DNA of 64,000 nt from Volvox africanus (Eukaryota; Chlorophyta; Chlorophyceae; Chlamydomonadales; Volvocaceae), in assembly GCA_030268105.1 (NCBI GenBank), contig BSDZ01000114.1, positions 682,001-746,000 of the forward strand, read 5' to 3'. Below the pieces are notes generated by a model. It was given only the letters and a program-made list of their open reading frames with translations, was not told the DNA's origin and ran no database searches. Made by a program: the position numbers and the translations under genes. Of the stretch, positions 46,930-62,243 are shown in pieces; position 1 is the first letter of the stretch; each line of letters starts with the position of its first letter.

Positions 46930-46967
<38 letters not shown>

Positions 46968-47031
46968 GTATCTATGTATCTATCTATCTATCTATCTATC
47001 TATGTATCTATCTATCTATCTATCTATCTAT
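46930..47031. repeat. CTAT microsatellite, unit 4
   Basis: One tetramer shorter than in units 2 and 3. Confidence 0.95.
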
Positions 47032-47736
47032 TCAACCCTTAGAATATTTATTTTAATTTAAGTTTGACTATTCATGGTATCCAAGGTTTGCAAAGGTAAC
47101 AACACAGGCTTTGTTTTATGTAATTAACTCACAAAGCAAGAGAGAGCCTCATAGATGCTACAGATACTCATGATGTGCAAACATTTAAAATCTTTCTTCC
47201 AAATGGTTTGACAGCGTGACAGGACTTTGTAATCATTGCACTAACGAACATGTACATCAATGAACATGATTTCTTGAGGTGTTCCTCTCATTGTGTGCTA
47301 TCATAGCTTAGGGCTCTGGGAGAGGTGTAGTTTTGGTAGCTACATGTTCAGTAGTTTCAATGCACCCTTAAACATCAGAAATGGTTCTGAATGGACTGGT
47401 AATGACAGGGGAACATTCAGACGATGTACATACAGCAGCTGTAGCCTACCCTTGCCTAGTTCCTGTAATGATTGCCCCCATATGCACTCCTGTCTGCTTT
47501 CTTTGTTGTTACCATCCCCTGAGTATCTCCATGATTGGTGTCAGCCTGGTCTCATTCTATTTGATGGTATCATACATACATGCATACATACAAAGGTGTG
47601 TATGATGACTTTCTTACACAAAGATGTTGGAGGTGAATGGCTTCGAAAGCCGTGGCACTGCAGAGTCTTTGAGTAATGAGGTCCAGAATTGGAAGACGAC
47701 TGTCCGCTTCTCTGACAAATTCGCGGACGCTCACAT

Positions 47737-47807
47737 GACATCACCCAGTTTCGATCTGGGGCCCTCCTGTGTGTTAGACAGGTGTGATTCCACTACACCA
47801 TGATGTC
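47737..47807 (-). tRNA. tRNA-Val(AAC), unit 4
   Basis: Gene identical to the others; shares the acaaattcgc flank with unit 3. Confidence 0.9.
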
Positions 47808-48944
47808 TGGAGGACGATGGACCATTCACGCTGCAGGTCGGTTTGATACACAACACAACTTCAACCATCTAAGCAATACTTAAACCCTAAAACATGTAAG
47901 CAAGCCACTCACAGAGAGTCTGGTCATGGTCAGAAGTTAGCAAGATTCAAACAAACTGCATAAAATACAGCTCTTACGCCGGTGCATGTGTTGAGTTGTG
48001 TTTAATAATACTATTGCTGTAAGCAGTAGTTGTAAGCTTTTGCCGTGATTTGGCTGTAGCATACGTTATTGGTCTATTGGTCATCAGGAACTATGAAATC
48101 ACTGTTGCACAAAGGTTCTATGTTGTGCATACACGTGTCATCACAGGCAATAGGCCCTAAGCAGACGTATCACCGATATTTGCATGCAGTATACCTATCA
48201 TTATCAAGCCTTCCCTGCATTTATGCAATGCAAATGGCCGAACATCAATATTTGGTTGTAGTTTAACCGCTATGAAAGTCACACTTCTCACACTTATGCG
48301 TCGATCATGCCACCATTGATGTTATAATATAGCAAATATTATTACTCAACAATTCATGCCATTTTAATGCTCATTAACTACCTCTACCGGCTCAATCCAA
48401 ACATTCGTTAGTAGGCACATTAATAATACAGCTGGCAACGCAACCCAAAGAATCCCAAATACATGGATTCTGCACTGCTTAACTAGATAAATATATACTG
48501 ATATGTTTATTGATAGCAATGCAATAATTACGCTCGCTTATCATCTTGTCGGGTTGCAACAACCGACACAACGAGAATCAAACTGTAAGACAACACTTCA
48601 CTGTCGATGCCATGAACAATCAAGTGGTTTGCCTTATTTGATAAATGCAGACCTTTGTGAGGAACTCAATCCTCTGTTGACCAAGCAACATGTATAATTA
48701 TTCAAAACATCTTTTATTTACTCTGCAGTTGTGTACCAGGCAAAGTTTGATTTCCGAAATGAATATCTATTCTTGCACCTATTGCAGCTCCAGACACCTA
48801 GAACACCCACTGGGGAACCCTTGGAATCATTGGGGTAAAACGCTTCGAGAGGTTTGCCAACAGCATGACAAGATGTGGTATGCGAGTTGCGCCATGTTGA
48901 TATGTTGCCAGGTATCTCTCGCGTCGGCAGCCTCACCTGATGAG

Positions 48945-49015
48945 GCCTACATAGCTTAGTGGTAGAGCGTTCCCTTCGTAAGGGAAAGGTCTTGAGTTCA
49001 ATCCTCAATGTGGGC
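48945..49015 (+). tRNA. tRNA-Thr(CGU), unit 4, intact
   Basis: Normal T loop. About 100 bp upstream, unit 4 has cgcttcgagagg, shared with unit 6 but not with unit 5. Confidence 0.95.
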
Positions 49016-50421
49016 ATGCAAATGGTACACCTTGGATTGCATCAATGGACATCTGACAACATTTTTCCATCATATACCAAAAATCCCTCAACGTATGCAA
49101 AGAGTACGTAATCCATAGTTGTGCATAAATGCACACACATATATGTATGTGAATGGATGGTGTACGTGGCTTAGGGTTTAGATACATAGACAACCAAACC
49201 CAACAAACACCAAACCCAAACCCAAACCCAAACCCAAACCTATAAAGCTAGACTCCTCCACTTAGGGTTCCATTTAGGGCTTTGTAGGCCTGCTTCGTTC
49301 AGAAGAAAAACAGGACTACATCAGCCCTTTCGTCAGCATAGGCTTTGTCACCTCTCACAGCAGCAAAGCAATTGTCCAAAAGTGTGATAGCTGAAAATGG
49401 GTTCTTAAGCCTTTCCATGGAGACTTGCCACCCATGTTATGTCAATGCAAGCTGCTATAGCTGCAGAGCTGCAGAGCTGGACAGACAAACTTGCTATACA
49501 TAGTTGATTGTCCACTCCATACATAGGAAGTGATATTGTGCAATTCTGGCGTCCCTGGCTAAAGGATGTCTGATTCACTTAACAATTAAACCCAACCAAG
49601 GTAATCATGTTACAGTAATCAGGGCCCGAGTTCACTAGGCAAGGATGCTCAGCAAACAAACAGTCGTACATCAAGAATACCTGACTTTAAAGCTGTACAA
49701 CTTTTGCATTAACAACTTGTGATGCCTAACAGAATCTCTATTTAGCCAACATAAAATGAGGATTGGCAATCATGTATGACTTACAAAGCTATTAGGGCAA
49801 GAGACAGAACAGCATGCAGCTGGTTTATCAGCGGGTGATGTAAAGCTCGTCCGAATGCTTTGGTTCGTTTTGTGAGCCATTGGCACTTGGCACTTAACGT
49901 TTAGACGTGCAAAGCAGTGCATGAGCAGTGAAGAGGGATACAACAATGTGCTGGTGACCTGTGATGGAAAACAACATGACCATCCATCATCGGGGGAACA
50001 ACATGCAGTTAGAAATCCTGGGCATGTCAATATATATTTATTTGTGGCTGTTGCTACATGCTTGTGATTTGCCAGGTTCTTGACATGCAGAAGTAGTATG
50101 CTTGTGTGCTGTGATTTGTATGTCAGAGGACCCTACATGTACATGGATATCTGTTGTGTTTTTACTTGAGCACACTCCAGTCATGCATGATACTGTGCGC
50201 ACATGATGGTGACCCATCCAATAAGAACCCAACCAAGCTGTTCTGTCCCGGCACATGGTCACAGGAGCTGCAAGGCCTGCTCCTTTTCTCTGTGCTCTAT
50301 ATCGATTATTACATAGCAGACATGAATATACGAAGGCATGAATACACGCATAATATGTAAATGTATATAAATATATGACGGAGAGACAAATCTGAATCCA
50401 TTCCTTCCCACAAATCCCAAA

Positions 50422-50492
50422 GGGCCCCTCCGGGTTTGAACCGGAGACCTGCTGATCTGCAGTCAGCTGCTCTACCACTGAGCTAGGAACCC
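50422..50492 (-). tRNA. tRNA-Cys(GCA), unit 5, intact
   Basis: Same sequence as the unit-2 copy. Confidence 0.95.
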
Positions 50493-50867
50493 TGCGACTG
50501 CAGCCTTCCGCTTCGCTCAGCAATTGGATCTATCGTAACAACGTGAAAACAAGGTGATCGCTACAACACCGGACGTTGTGCATTTTTGTATGCCAAGAAC
50601 CGCACAAACATAATCAGATGGCAACGAAGCTGACTTTGCCACCATGGCTGCAATGCAGCTGATAAAGCGGATGAAGCAAATCCCATGCCCCAGGGGCATG
50701 GTAAGGGGAATTTGAGGACAGCTTCTAGCATATATAGGATGTCTTGCTGGGCCTCTGTTTGGCAGCCTAGCAACATTTTACAACGTCGGATGGAGCTTGT
50801 GGAGCTAGTGGAATGAGAGGCGGCGTCAGTGCGGTGTATGGAACACATTCCTGTGAGGAATATGTAC

Positions 50868-50905
<38 letters not shown>

Positions 50906-50969
50906 GTATCTATGTATCTATCTATCTATCTATCTATCTATGTATCTATCTATCTATCTATCTATCTAT
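50868..50969. repeat. CTAT microsatellite, unit 5
   Basis: Same length as in unit 4. Confidence 0.95.
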
Positions 50970-51674
50970 TCAACCCTTAGAATATTTATTTTAATTTAAG
51001 TTTGACTATTCATGGTATCCAAGGTTTGCAAAGGTAACAACACAGGCTTTGTTTTATGTAATTAACTCACAAAGCAAGAGAGAGCCTCATAGATGCTACA
51101 GATACTCATGATGTGCAAACATTTAAAATCTTTCTTCCAAATGGTTTGACAGCGTGACAGGACTTTGTAATCATTGCACTAACGAACATGTACATCAATG
51201 AACATGATTTCTTGAGGTGTTCCTCTCATTGTGTGCTATCATAGCTTAGGGCTCTGGGAGAGGTGTAGTTTTGGTAGCTACATGTTCAGTAGTTTCAATG
51301 CACCCTTAAACATCAGAAATGGTTCTGAATGGACTGGTAATGACAGGGGAACATTCAGACGATGTACATACAGCAGCTGTAGCCTACCCTTGCCTAGTTC
51401 CTGTAATGATTGCCCCCATATGCACTCCTGTCTGCTTTCTTTGTTGTTACCATCCCCTGAGTATCTCCATGATTGGTGTCAGCCTGGTCTCATTCTATTT
51501 GATGGTATCATACATACATGCATACATACAAAGGTGTGTATGATGACTTTCTTACACAAAGATGTTGGAGGTGAATGGCTTCGAAAGCCGTGGCACTGCA
51601 GAGTCTTTGAGTAATGAGGTCCAGAATTGGAAGACGACTGTCCGCTTCTCTGACAAGTTCGCGGACGCTCACAT

Positions 51675-51745
51675 GACATCACCCAGTTTCGATCTGGGGC
51701 CCTCCTGTGTGTTAGACAGGTGTGATTCCACTACACCATGATGTC
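51675..51745 (-). tRNA. tRNA-Val(AAC), unit 5
   Basis: Identical to the other copies. Confidence 0.9.
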
Positions 51746-52882
51746 TGGAGGACGATGGACCATTCACGCTGCAGGTCGGTTTGATACACAACACAGCTTC
51801 AACCATCTAAGCAATACTTAAACCCTAAAACATGTAAGCAAGCCACTCACAGAGAGTCTGGTCATGGTCAGAAGTTAGCAAGATTCAAACAAACTGCATA
51901 AAATACAGCTCTTACGCCGGTGCATGTGTTGAGTTGTGTTTAATAATACTATTGCTGTAAGCAGTAGTTGTAAGCTTTTGCCGTGATTTGGCTGTAGCAT
52001 ACGTTATTGGTCTATTGGTCATCAGGAACTATGAAATCACTGTTGCACAAAGGTTCTATGTTGTGCATACACGTGTCATCACAGGCAATAGGCCCTAAGC
52101 AGACGTATCACCGATATTTGCATGCAGTATACCTATCATTATCAAGCCTTCCCTGCATTTATGCAATGCAAATGGCCGAACATCAATATTTGGTTGTAGT
52201 TTAACCGCTATGAAAGTCACACTTCTCACACTTATGCGTCGATCATGCCACCATTGATGTTATAATATAGCAAATATTATTACTCAACAATTCATGCCAT
52301 TTTAATGCTCATTAACTACCTCTACCGGCTCAATCCAAACATTCGTTAGTAGGCACATTAATAATACAGCTGGCAACGCAACCCAAAGAATCCCAAATAC
52401 ATGGATTCTGCACTGCTTAACTAGATAAATATATACTGATATGTTTATTGATAGCAATGCAATAATTACGCTCGCTTATCATCTTGTCGGGTTGCAACAA
52501 CCGACACAACGAGAATCAAACTGTAAGACAACACTTCACTGTCGATGCCATGAACAATCAAGTGGTTTGCCTTATTTGATAAATGCAGACCTTTGTGAGG
52601 AACTCAATCCTCTGTTGACCAAGCAACATGTATAATTATTCAAAACATCTTTTATTTACTCTGCAGTTGTGTACCAGGCAAAGTTTGATTTCCGAAATGA
52701 ATATCTATTCTTGCACCTATTGCAGCTCCAGACACCTAGAACACCCACTGGGGAACCCTTGGAATCATTGGGGTAAAACGCTTTGAGAGGTTTGCCAACA
52801 GCATGACAAGATGTGGTATGGGAGTTGCGCCATGTTGATATGTTGCCAGGTATCTCTCGCGTCGGCAGCCTCACCTGATGAG

Positions 52883-52953
52883 GCCTACATAGCTTAGTGG
52901 TAGAGCGTTCCCTTCGTAAGGGAAAGGTCTTGAGTTCAATCCTCAATGTGGGC
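52883..52953 (+). tRNA. tRNA-Thr(CGU), unit 5, intact
   Basis: Normal T loop; all stems pair. Confidence 0.95.
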
Positions 52954-54359
52954 ATGCAAATGGTACACCTTGGATTGCATCAATGGACATCTGACAACAT
53001 TTTTCCATCATATACCAAAAATCCCTCAACGTATGCAAAGAGTACGTAATCCATAGTTGTGCATAAATGCACACACATATATGTATGTGAATGGATGGTG
53101 TACGTGGCTTAGGGTTTAGATACATAGACAACCAAACCCAACAAACACCAAACCCAAACCCAAACCCAAACCCAAACCTATAAAGCTAGACTCCTCCACT
53201 TAGGGTTCCATTTAGGGCTTTGTAGGCCTGCTTCGTTCAGAAGAAAAACAGGACTACATCAGCCCTTTCGTCAGCATAGGCTTTGTCACCTCTCACAGCA
53301 GCAAAGCAATTGTCCAAAAGTGTGATAGCTGAAAATGGGTTCTTAAGCCTTTCCATGGAGACTTGCCACCCATGTTATGTCAATGCAAGCTGCTATAGCT
53401 GCAGAGCTGCAGAGCTGGACAGACAAACTTGCTATACATAGTTGATTGTCCACTCCATACATAGGAAGTGATATTGTGCAATTCTGGCGTCCCTGGCTAA
53501 AGGATGTCTGATTCACTTAACAATTAAACCCAACCAAGGTAATCATGTTACAGTAATCAGGGCCCGAGTTCACTAGGCAAGGATGCTCAGCAAACAAACA
53601 GTCGTACATCAAGAATACCTGACTTTAAAGCTGTACAACTTTTGCATTAACAACTTGTGATGCCTAACAGAATCTCTATTTAGCCAACATAAAATGAGGA
53701 TTGGCAATCATGTATGACTTACAAAGCTATTAGGGCAAGAGACAGAACAGCATGCAGCTGGTTTATCAGCGGGTGATGTAAAGCTCGTCCGAATGCTTTG
53801 GTTCGTTTTGTGAGCCATTGGCACTTGGCACTTAACGTTTAGACGTGCAAAGCAGTGCATGAGCAGTGAAGAGGGATACAACAATGTGCTGGTGACCTGT
53901 GATGGAAAACAACATGACCATCCATCATCGGGGGAACAACATGCAGTTAGAAATCCTGGGCATGTCAATATATATTTATTTGTGGCTGTTGCTACATGCT
54001 TGTGATTTGCCAGGTTCTTGACATGCAGAAGTAGTATGCTTGTGTGCTGTGATTTGTATGTCAGAGGACCCTACATGTACATGGATATCTGTTGTGTTTT
54101 TACTTGAGCACACTCCAGTCATGCATGATACTGTGCGCACATGATGGTGACCCATCCAATAAGAACCCAACCAAGCTGTTCTGTCCCGGCACATGGTCAC
54201 AGGAGCTGCAAGGCCTGCTCCTTTTCTCTGTGCTCTATATCGATTATTACATAGCAGACATGAATATACGAAGGCATGAATACACGCATAATATGTAAAT
54301 GTATATAAATATATGACGGAGAGACAAATCTGAATCCATTCCTTCCCACAAATCCCAAA

Positions 54360-54430
54360 GGGCCCCTCCGGGTTTGAACCGGAGACCTGCTGATCTGCAG
54401 TCAGCTGCTCTACCACTGAGCTAGGAACCC
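54360..54430 (-). tRNA. tRNA-Cys(GCA), unit 6, intact
   Basis: Same sequence as the unit-2 copy. Confidence 0.95.
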
Positions 54431-54805
54431 TGCGACTGCAGCCTTCCGCTTCGCTCAGCAATTGGATCTATCGTAACAACGTGAAAACAAGGTGATCGCT
54501 ACAACACCGGACGTTGTGCATTTTTGTATGCCAAGAACCGCACAAACATAATCAGATGGCAACGAAGCTGACTTTGCCACCATGGCTGCAATGCAGCTGA
54601 TAAAGCGGATGAAGCAAATCCCATGCCCCAGGGGCATGGTAAGGGGAATTTGAGGACAGCTTCTAGCATATATAGGATGTCTTGCTGGGCCTCTGTTTGG
54701 CAGCCTAGCAACATTTTACAACGTCGGATGGAGCTTGTGGAGCTAGTGGAATGAGAGGCGGCGTCAGTGCGGTGTATGGAACACATTCCTGTGAGGAATA
54801 TGTAC

Positions 54806-54843
<38 letters not shown>

Positions 54844-54907
54844 GTATCTATGTATCTATCTATCTATCTATCTATCTATGTATCTATCTATCTATCTATC
54901 TATCTAT
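54806..54907. repeat. CTAT microsatellite, unit 6
   Basis: Same length as in units 4 and 5. Confidence 0.95.
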
Positions 54908-55612
54908 TCAACCCTTAGAATATTTATTTTAATTTAAGTTTGACTATTCATGGTATCCAAGGTTTGCAAAGGTAACAACACAGGCTTTGTTTTATGTAAT
55001 TAACTCACAAAGCAAGAGAGAGCCTCATAGATGCTACAGATACTCATGATGTGCAAACATTTAAAATCTTTCTTCCAAATGGTTTGACAGCGTGACAGGA
55101 CTTTGTAATCATTGCACTAACGAACATGTACATCAATGAACATGATTTCTTGAGGTGTTCCTCTCATTGTGTGCTATCATAGCTTAGGGCTCTGGGAGAG
55201 GTGTAGTTTTGGTAGCTACATGTTCAGTAGTTTCAATGCACCCTTAAACATCAGAAATGGTTCTGAATGGACTGGTAATGACAGGGGAACATTCAGACGA
55301 TGTACATACAGCAGCTGTAGCCTACCCTTGCCTAGTTCCTGTAATGATTGCCCCCATATGCACTCCTGTCTGCTTTCTTTGTTGTTACCATCCCCTGAGT
55401 ATCTCCATGATTGGTGTCAGCCTGGTCTCATTCTATTTGATGGTATCATACATACATGCATACATACAAAGGTGTGTATGATGACTTTCTTACACAAAGA
55501 TGTTGGAGGTGAATGGCTTCGAAAGCCGTGGCACTGCAGAGTCTTTGAGTAATGAGGTCCAGAATTGGAAGACGACTGTCCGCTTCTCTGACAAGTTCGC
55601 GGACGCTCACAT

Positions 55613-55683
55613 GACATCACCCAGTTTCGATCTGGGGCCCTCCTGTGTGTTAGACAGGTGTGATTCCACTACACCATGATGTC
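55613..55683 (-). tRNA. tRNA-Val(AAC), unit 6
   Basis: Identical to the other copies. Confidence 0.9.
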
Positions 55684-56820
55684 TGGAGGACGATGGACCA
55701 TTCACGCTGCAGGTCGGTTTGATACACAACACAGCTTCAACCATCTAAGCAATACTTAAACCCTAAAACATGTAAGCAAGCCACTCACAGAGAGTCTGGT
55801 CATGGTCAGAAGTTAGCAAGATTCAAACAAACTGCATAAAATACAGCTCTTACGCCGGTGCATGTGTTGAGTTGTGTTTAATAATACTATTGCTGTAAGC
55901 AGTAGTTGTAAGCTTTTGCCGTGATTTGGCTGTAGCATACGTTATTGGTCTATTGGTCATCAGGAACTATGAAATCACTGTTGCACAAAGGTTCTATGTT
56001 GTGCATACACGTGTCATCACAGGCAATAGGCCCTAAGCAGACGTATCACCGATATTTGCATGCAGTATACCTATCATTATCAAGCCTTCCCTGCATTTAT
56101 GCAATGCAAATGGCCGAACATCAATATTTGGTTGTAGTTTAACCGCTATGAAAGTCACACTTCTCACACTTATGCGTCGATCATGCCACCATTGATGTTA
56201 TAATATAGCAAATATTATTACTCAACAATTCATGCCATTTTAATGCTCATTAACTACCTCTACCGGCTCAATCCAAACATTCGTTAGTAGGCACATTAAT
56301 AATACAGCTGGCAACGCAACCCAAAGAATCCCAAATACATGGATTCTGCACTGCTTAACTAGATAAATATATACTGATATGTTTATTGATAGCAATGCAA
56401 TAATTACGCTCGCTTATCATCTTGTCGGGTTGCAACAACCGACACAACGAGAATCAAACTGTAAGACAACACTTCACTGTCGATGCCATGAACAATCAAG
56501 TGGTTTGCCTTATTTGATAAATGCAGACCTTTGTGAGGAACTCAATCCTCTGTTGACCAAGCAACATGTATAATTATTCAAAACATCTTTTATTTACTCT
56601 GCAGTTGTGTACCAGGCAAAGTTTGATTTCCGAAATGAATATCTATTCTTGCACCTATTGCAGCTCCAGACACCTAGAACACCCACTGGGGAACCCTTGG
56701 AATCATTGGGGTAAAACGCTTCGAGAGGTTTGCCAACAGCATGACAAGATGTGGTATGGGAGTTGCGCCATGTTGATATGTTGCCAGGTATCTCTCGCGT
56801 CGGCAGCCTCACCTGATGAG

Positions 56821-56891
56821 GCCTACATAGCTTAGTGGTAGAGCGTTCCCTTCGTAAGGGAAAGGTCTTGAGTTCAATCCTCAATGTGGGC
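56821..56891 (+). tRNA. tRNA-Thr(CGU), unit 6, intact
   Basis: Normal T loop; all stems pair. Confidence 0.95.
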
Positions 56892-58297
56892 ATGCAAATG
56901 GTACACCTTGGATTGCATCAATGGACATCTGACAACATTTTTCCATCATATACCAAAAATCCCTCAACGTATGCAAAGAGTACGTAATCCATAGTTGTGC
57001 ATAAATGCACACACATATATGTATGTGAATGGATGGTGTACGTGGCTTAGGGTTTAGATACATAGACAACCAAACCCAACAAACACCAAACCCAAACCCA
57101 AACCCAAACCCAAACCTATAAAGCTAGACTCCTCCACTTAGGGTTCCATTTAGGGCTTTGTAGGCCTGCTTCGTTCAGAAGAAAAACAGGACTACATCAG
57201 CCCTTTCGTCAGCATAGGCTTTGTCACCTCTCACAGCAGCAAAGCAATTGTCCAAAAGTGTGATAGCTGAAAATGGGTTCTTAAGCCTTTCCATGGAGAC
57301 TTGCCACCCATGTTATGTCAATGCAAGCTGCTATAGCTGCAGAGCTGCAGAGCTGGACAGACAAACTTGCTATACATAGTTGATTGTCCACTCCATACAT
57401 AGGAAGTGATATTGTGCAATTCTGGCGTCCCTGGCTAAAGGATGTCTGATTCACTTAACAATTAAACCCAACCAAGGTAATCATGTTACAGTAATCAGGG
57501 CCCGAGTTCACTAGGCAAGGATGCTCAGCAAACAAACAGTCGTACATCAAGAATACCTGACTTTAAAGCTGTACAACTTTTGCATTAACAACTTGTGATG
57601 CCTAACAGAATCTCTATTTAGCCAACATAAAATGAGGATTGGCAATCATGTATGACTTACAAAGCTATTAGGGCAAGAGACAGAACAGCATGCAGCTGGT
57701 TTATCAGCGGGTGATGTAAAGCTCGTCCGAATGCTTTGGTTCGTTTTGTGAGCCATTGGCACTTGGCACTTAACGTTTAGACGTGCAAAGCAGTGCATGA
57801 GCAGTGAAGAGGGATACAACAATGTGCTGGTGACCTGTGATGGAAAACAACATGACCATCCATCATCGGGGGAACAACATGCAGTTAGAAATCCTGGGCA
57901 TGTCAATATATATTTATTTGTGGCTGTTGCTACATGCTTGTGATTTGCCAGGTTCTTGACATGCAGAAGTAGTATGCTTGTGTGCTGTGATTTGTATGTC
58001 AGAGGACCCTACATGTACATGGATATCTGTTGTGTTTTTACTTGAGCACACTCCAGTCATGCATGATACTGTGCGCACATGATGGTGACCCATCCAATAA
58101 GAACCCAACCAAGCTGTTCTGTCCCGGCACATGGTCACAGGAGCTGCAAGGCCTGCTCCTTTTCTCTGTGCTCTATATCGATTATTACATAGCAGACATG
58201 AATATACGAAGGCATGAATACACGCATAATATGTAAATGTATATAAATATATGACGGAGAGACAAATCTGAATCCATTCCTTCCCACAAATCCCAAA

Positions 58298-58368
58298 GGG
58301 CCCCTCCGGGTTTGAACCGGAGACCTGCTGATCTGCAGTCAGCTGCTCTACCACTGAGCTAGGAACCC
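58298..58368 (-). tRNA. tRNA-Cys(GCA), unit 7, intact
   Basis: Same sequence as the unit-2 copy. Confidence 0.95.
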
Positions 58369-58743
58369 TGCGACTGCAGCCTTCCGCTTCGCTCAGCAAT
58401 TGGATCTATCGTAACAACGTGAAAACAAGGTGATCGCTACAACACCGGACGTTGTGCATTTTTGTATGCCAAGAACCGCACAAACATAATCAGATGGCAA
58501 CGAAGCTGACTTTGCCACCATGGCTGCAATGCAGCTGATAAAGCGGATGAAGCAAATCCCATGCCCCAGGGGCATGGTAAGGGGAATTTGAGGACAGCTT
58601 CTAGCATATATAGGATGTCTTGCTGGGCCTCTGTTTGGCAGCCTAGCAACATTTTACAACGTCGGATGGAGCTTGTGGAGCTAGTGGAATGAGAGGCGGC
58701 GTCAGTGCGGTGTATGGAACACATTCCTGTGAGGAATATGTAC

Positions 58744-58793
<50 letters not shown>

Positions 58794-58806
58794 GTATCTA
58801 TCTATG

Positions 58807-58853
<47 letters not shown>
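58744..58853. repeat. CTAT microsatellite, unit 7
   Basis: Longer than in units 4-6, with a different interruption pattern (two GTAT variants) shared with unit 8. Confidence 0.95.
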
Positions 58854-59558
58854 TCAACCCTTAGAATATTTATTTTAATTTAAGTTTGACTATTCATGGT
58901 ATCCAAGGTTTGCAAAGGTAACAACACAGGCTTTGTTTTATGTAATTAACTCACAAAGCAAGAGAGAGCCTCATAGATGCTACAGATACTCATGATGTGC
59001 AAACATTTAAAATCTTTCTTCCAAATGGTTTGACAGCGTGACAGGACTTTGTAATCATTGCACTAACGAACATGTACATCAATGAACATGATTTCTTGAG
59101 GTGTTCCTCTCATTGTGTGCTATCATAGCTTAGGGCTCTGGGAGAGGTGTAGTTTTGGTAGCTACATGTTCAGTAGTTTCAATGCACCCTTAAACATCAG
59201 AAATGGTTCTGAATGGACTGGTAATGACAGGGGAACATTCAGACGATGTACATACAGCAGCTGTAGCCTACCCTTGCCTAGTTCCTGTAATGATTGCCCC
59301 CATATGCACTCCTGTCTGCTTTCTTTGTTGTTACCATCCCCTGAGTATCTCCATGATTGGTGTCAGCCTGGTCTCATTCTATTTGATGGTATCATACATA
59401 CATGCATACATACAAAGGTGTGTATGATGACTTTCTTACACAAAGATGTTGGAGGTGAATGGCTTCGAAAGCCGTGGCACTGCAGAGTCTTTGAGTAATG
59501 AGGTCCAGAATTGGAAGACGACTGTCCGCTTCTCTGACAAGTTCGCGGACGCTCACAT

Positions 59559-59629
59559 GACATCACCCAGTTTCGATCTGGGGCCCTCCTGTGTGTTAGA
59601 CAGGTGTGATTCCACTACACCATGATGTC
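59559..59629 (-). tRNA. tRNA-Val(AAC), unit 7
   Basis: Identical to the other copies. Confidence 0.9.
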
Positions 59630-60766
59630 TGGAGGACGATGGACCATTCACGCTGCAGGTCGGTTTGATACACAACACAGCTTCAACCATCTAAGCAATA
59701 CTTAAACCCTAAAACATGTAAGCAAGCCACTCACAGAGAGTCTGGTCATGGTCAGAAGTTAGCAAGATTCAAACAAACTGCATAAAATACAGCTCTTACG
59801 CCGGTGCATGTGTTGAGTTGTGTTTAATAATACTATTGCTGTAAGCAGTAGTTGTAAGCTTTTGCCGTGATTTGGCTGTAGCATACGTTATTGGTCTATT
59901 GGTCATCAGGAACTATGAAATCACTGTTGCACAAAGGTTCTATGTTGTGCATACACGTGTCATCACAGGCAATAGGCCCTAAGCAGACGTATCACCGATA
60001 TTTGCATGCAGTATACCTATCATTATCAAGCCTTCCCTGCATTTATGCAATGCAAATGGCCGAACATCAATATTTGGTTGTAGTTTAACCGCTATGAAAG
60101 TCACACTTCTCACACTTATGCGTCGATCATGCCACCATTGATGTTATAATATAGCAAATATTATTACTCAACAATTCATGCCATTTTAATGCTCATTAAC
60201 TACCTCTACCGGCTCAATCCAAACATTCGTTAGTAGGCACATTAATAATACAGCTGGCAACGCAACCCAAAGAATCCCAAATACATGGATTCTGCACTGC
60301 TTAACTAGATAAATATATACTGATATGTTTATTGATAGCAATGCAATAATTACGCTCGCTTATCATCTTGTCGGGTTGCAACAACCGACACAACGAGAAT
60401 CAAACTGTAAGACAACACTTCACTGTCGATGCCATGAACAATCAAGTGGTTTGCCTTATTTGATAAATGCAGACCTTTGTGAGGAACTCAATCCTCTGTT
60501 GACCAAGCAACATGTATAATTATTCAAAACATCTTTTATTTACTCTGCAGTTGTGTACCAGGCAAAGTTTGATTTCCGAAATGAATATCTATTCTTGCAC
60601 CTATTGCAGCTCCAGACACCTAGAACACCCACTGGGGAACCCTTGGAATCATTGGGGTAAAACGCTTTGAGAGGTTTGCCAACAGCATGACAAGATGTGG
60701 TATGGGAGTTGCGCCATGTTGATATGTTGCCAGGTATCTCTCGCGTCGGCAGCCTCACCTGATGAG

Positions 60767-60837
60767 GCCTACATAGCTTAGTGGTAGAGCGTTCCCTTCG
60801 TAAGGGAAAGGTCTTGAGTTCAATCCTCAATGTGGGC
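60767..60837 (+). tRNA. tRNA-Thr(CGU), unit 7, intact
   Basis: Normal T loop; last tRNA-Thr before the window ends. Confidence 0.95.
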
Positions 60838-62243
60838 ATGCAAATGGTACACCTTGGATTGCATCAATGGACATCTGACAACATTTTTCCATCATATACC
60901 AAAAATCCCTCAACGTATGCAAAGAGTACGTAATCCATAGTTGTGCATAAATGCACACACATATATGTATGTGAATGGATGGTGTACGTGGCTTAGGGTT
61001 TAGATACATAGACAACCAAACCCAACAAACACCAAACCCAAACCCAAACCCAAACCCAAACCTATAAAGCTAGACTCCTCCACTTAGGGTTCCATTTAGG
61101 GCTTTGTAGGCCTGCTTCGTTCAGAAGAAAAACAGGACTACATCAGCCCTTTCGTCAGCATAGGCTTTGTCACCTCTCACAGCAGCAAAGCAATTGTCCA
61201 AAAGTGTGATAGCTGAAAATGGGTTCTTAAGCCTTTCCATGGAGACTTGCCACCCATGTTATGTCAATGCAAGCTGCTATAGCTGCAGAGCTGCAGAGCT
61301 GGACAGACAAACTTGCTATACATAGTTGATTGTCCACTCCATACATAGGAAGTGATATTGTGCAATTCTGGCGTCCCTGGCTAAAGGATGTCTGATTCAC
61401 TTAACAATTAAACCCAACCAAGGTAATCATGTTACAGTAATCAGGGCCCGAGTTCACTAGGCAAGGATGCTCAGCAAACAAACAGTCGTACATCAAGAAT
61501 ACCTGACTTTAAAGCTGTACAACTTTTGCATTAACAACTTGTGATGCCTAACAGAATCTCTATTTAGCCAACATAAAATGAGGATTGGCAATCATGTATG
61601 ACTTACAAAGCTATTAGGGCAAGAGACAGAACAGCATGCAGCTGGTTTATCAGCGGGTGATGTAAAGCTCGTCCGAATGCTTTGGTTCGTTTTGTGAGCC
61701 ATTGGCACTTGGCACTTAACGTTTAGACGTGCAAAGCAGTGCATGAGCAGTGAAGAGGGATACAACAATGTGCTGGTGACCTGTGATGGAAAACAACATG
61801 ACCATCCATCATCGGGGGAACAACATGCAGTTAGAAATCCTGGGCATGTCAATATATATTTATTTGTGGCTGTTGCTACATGCTTGTGATTTGCCAGGTT
61901 CTTGACATGCAGAAGTAGTATGCTTGTGTGCTGTGATTTGTATGTCAGAGGACCCTACATGTACATGGATATCTGTTGTGTTTTTACTTGAGCACACTCC
62001 AGTCATGCATGATACTGTGCGCACATGATGGTGACCCATCCAATAAGAACCCAACCAAGCTGTTCTGTCCCGGCACATGGTCACAGGAGCTGCAAGGCCT
62101 GCTCCTTTTCTCTGTGCTCTATATCGATTATTACATAGCAGACATGAATATACGAAGGCATGAATACACGCATAATATGTAAATGTATATAAATATATGA
62201 CGGAGAGACAAATCTGAATCCATTCCTTCCCACAAATCCCAAA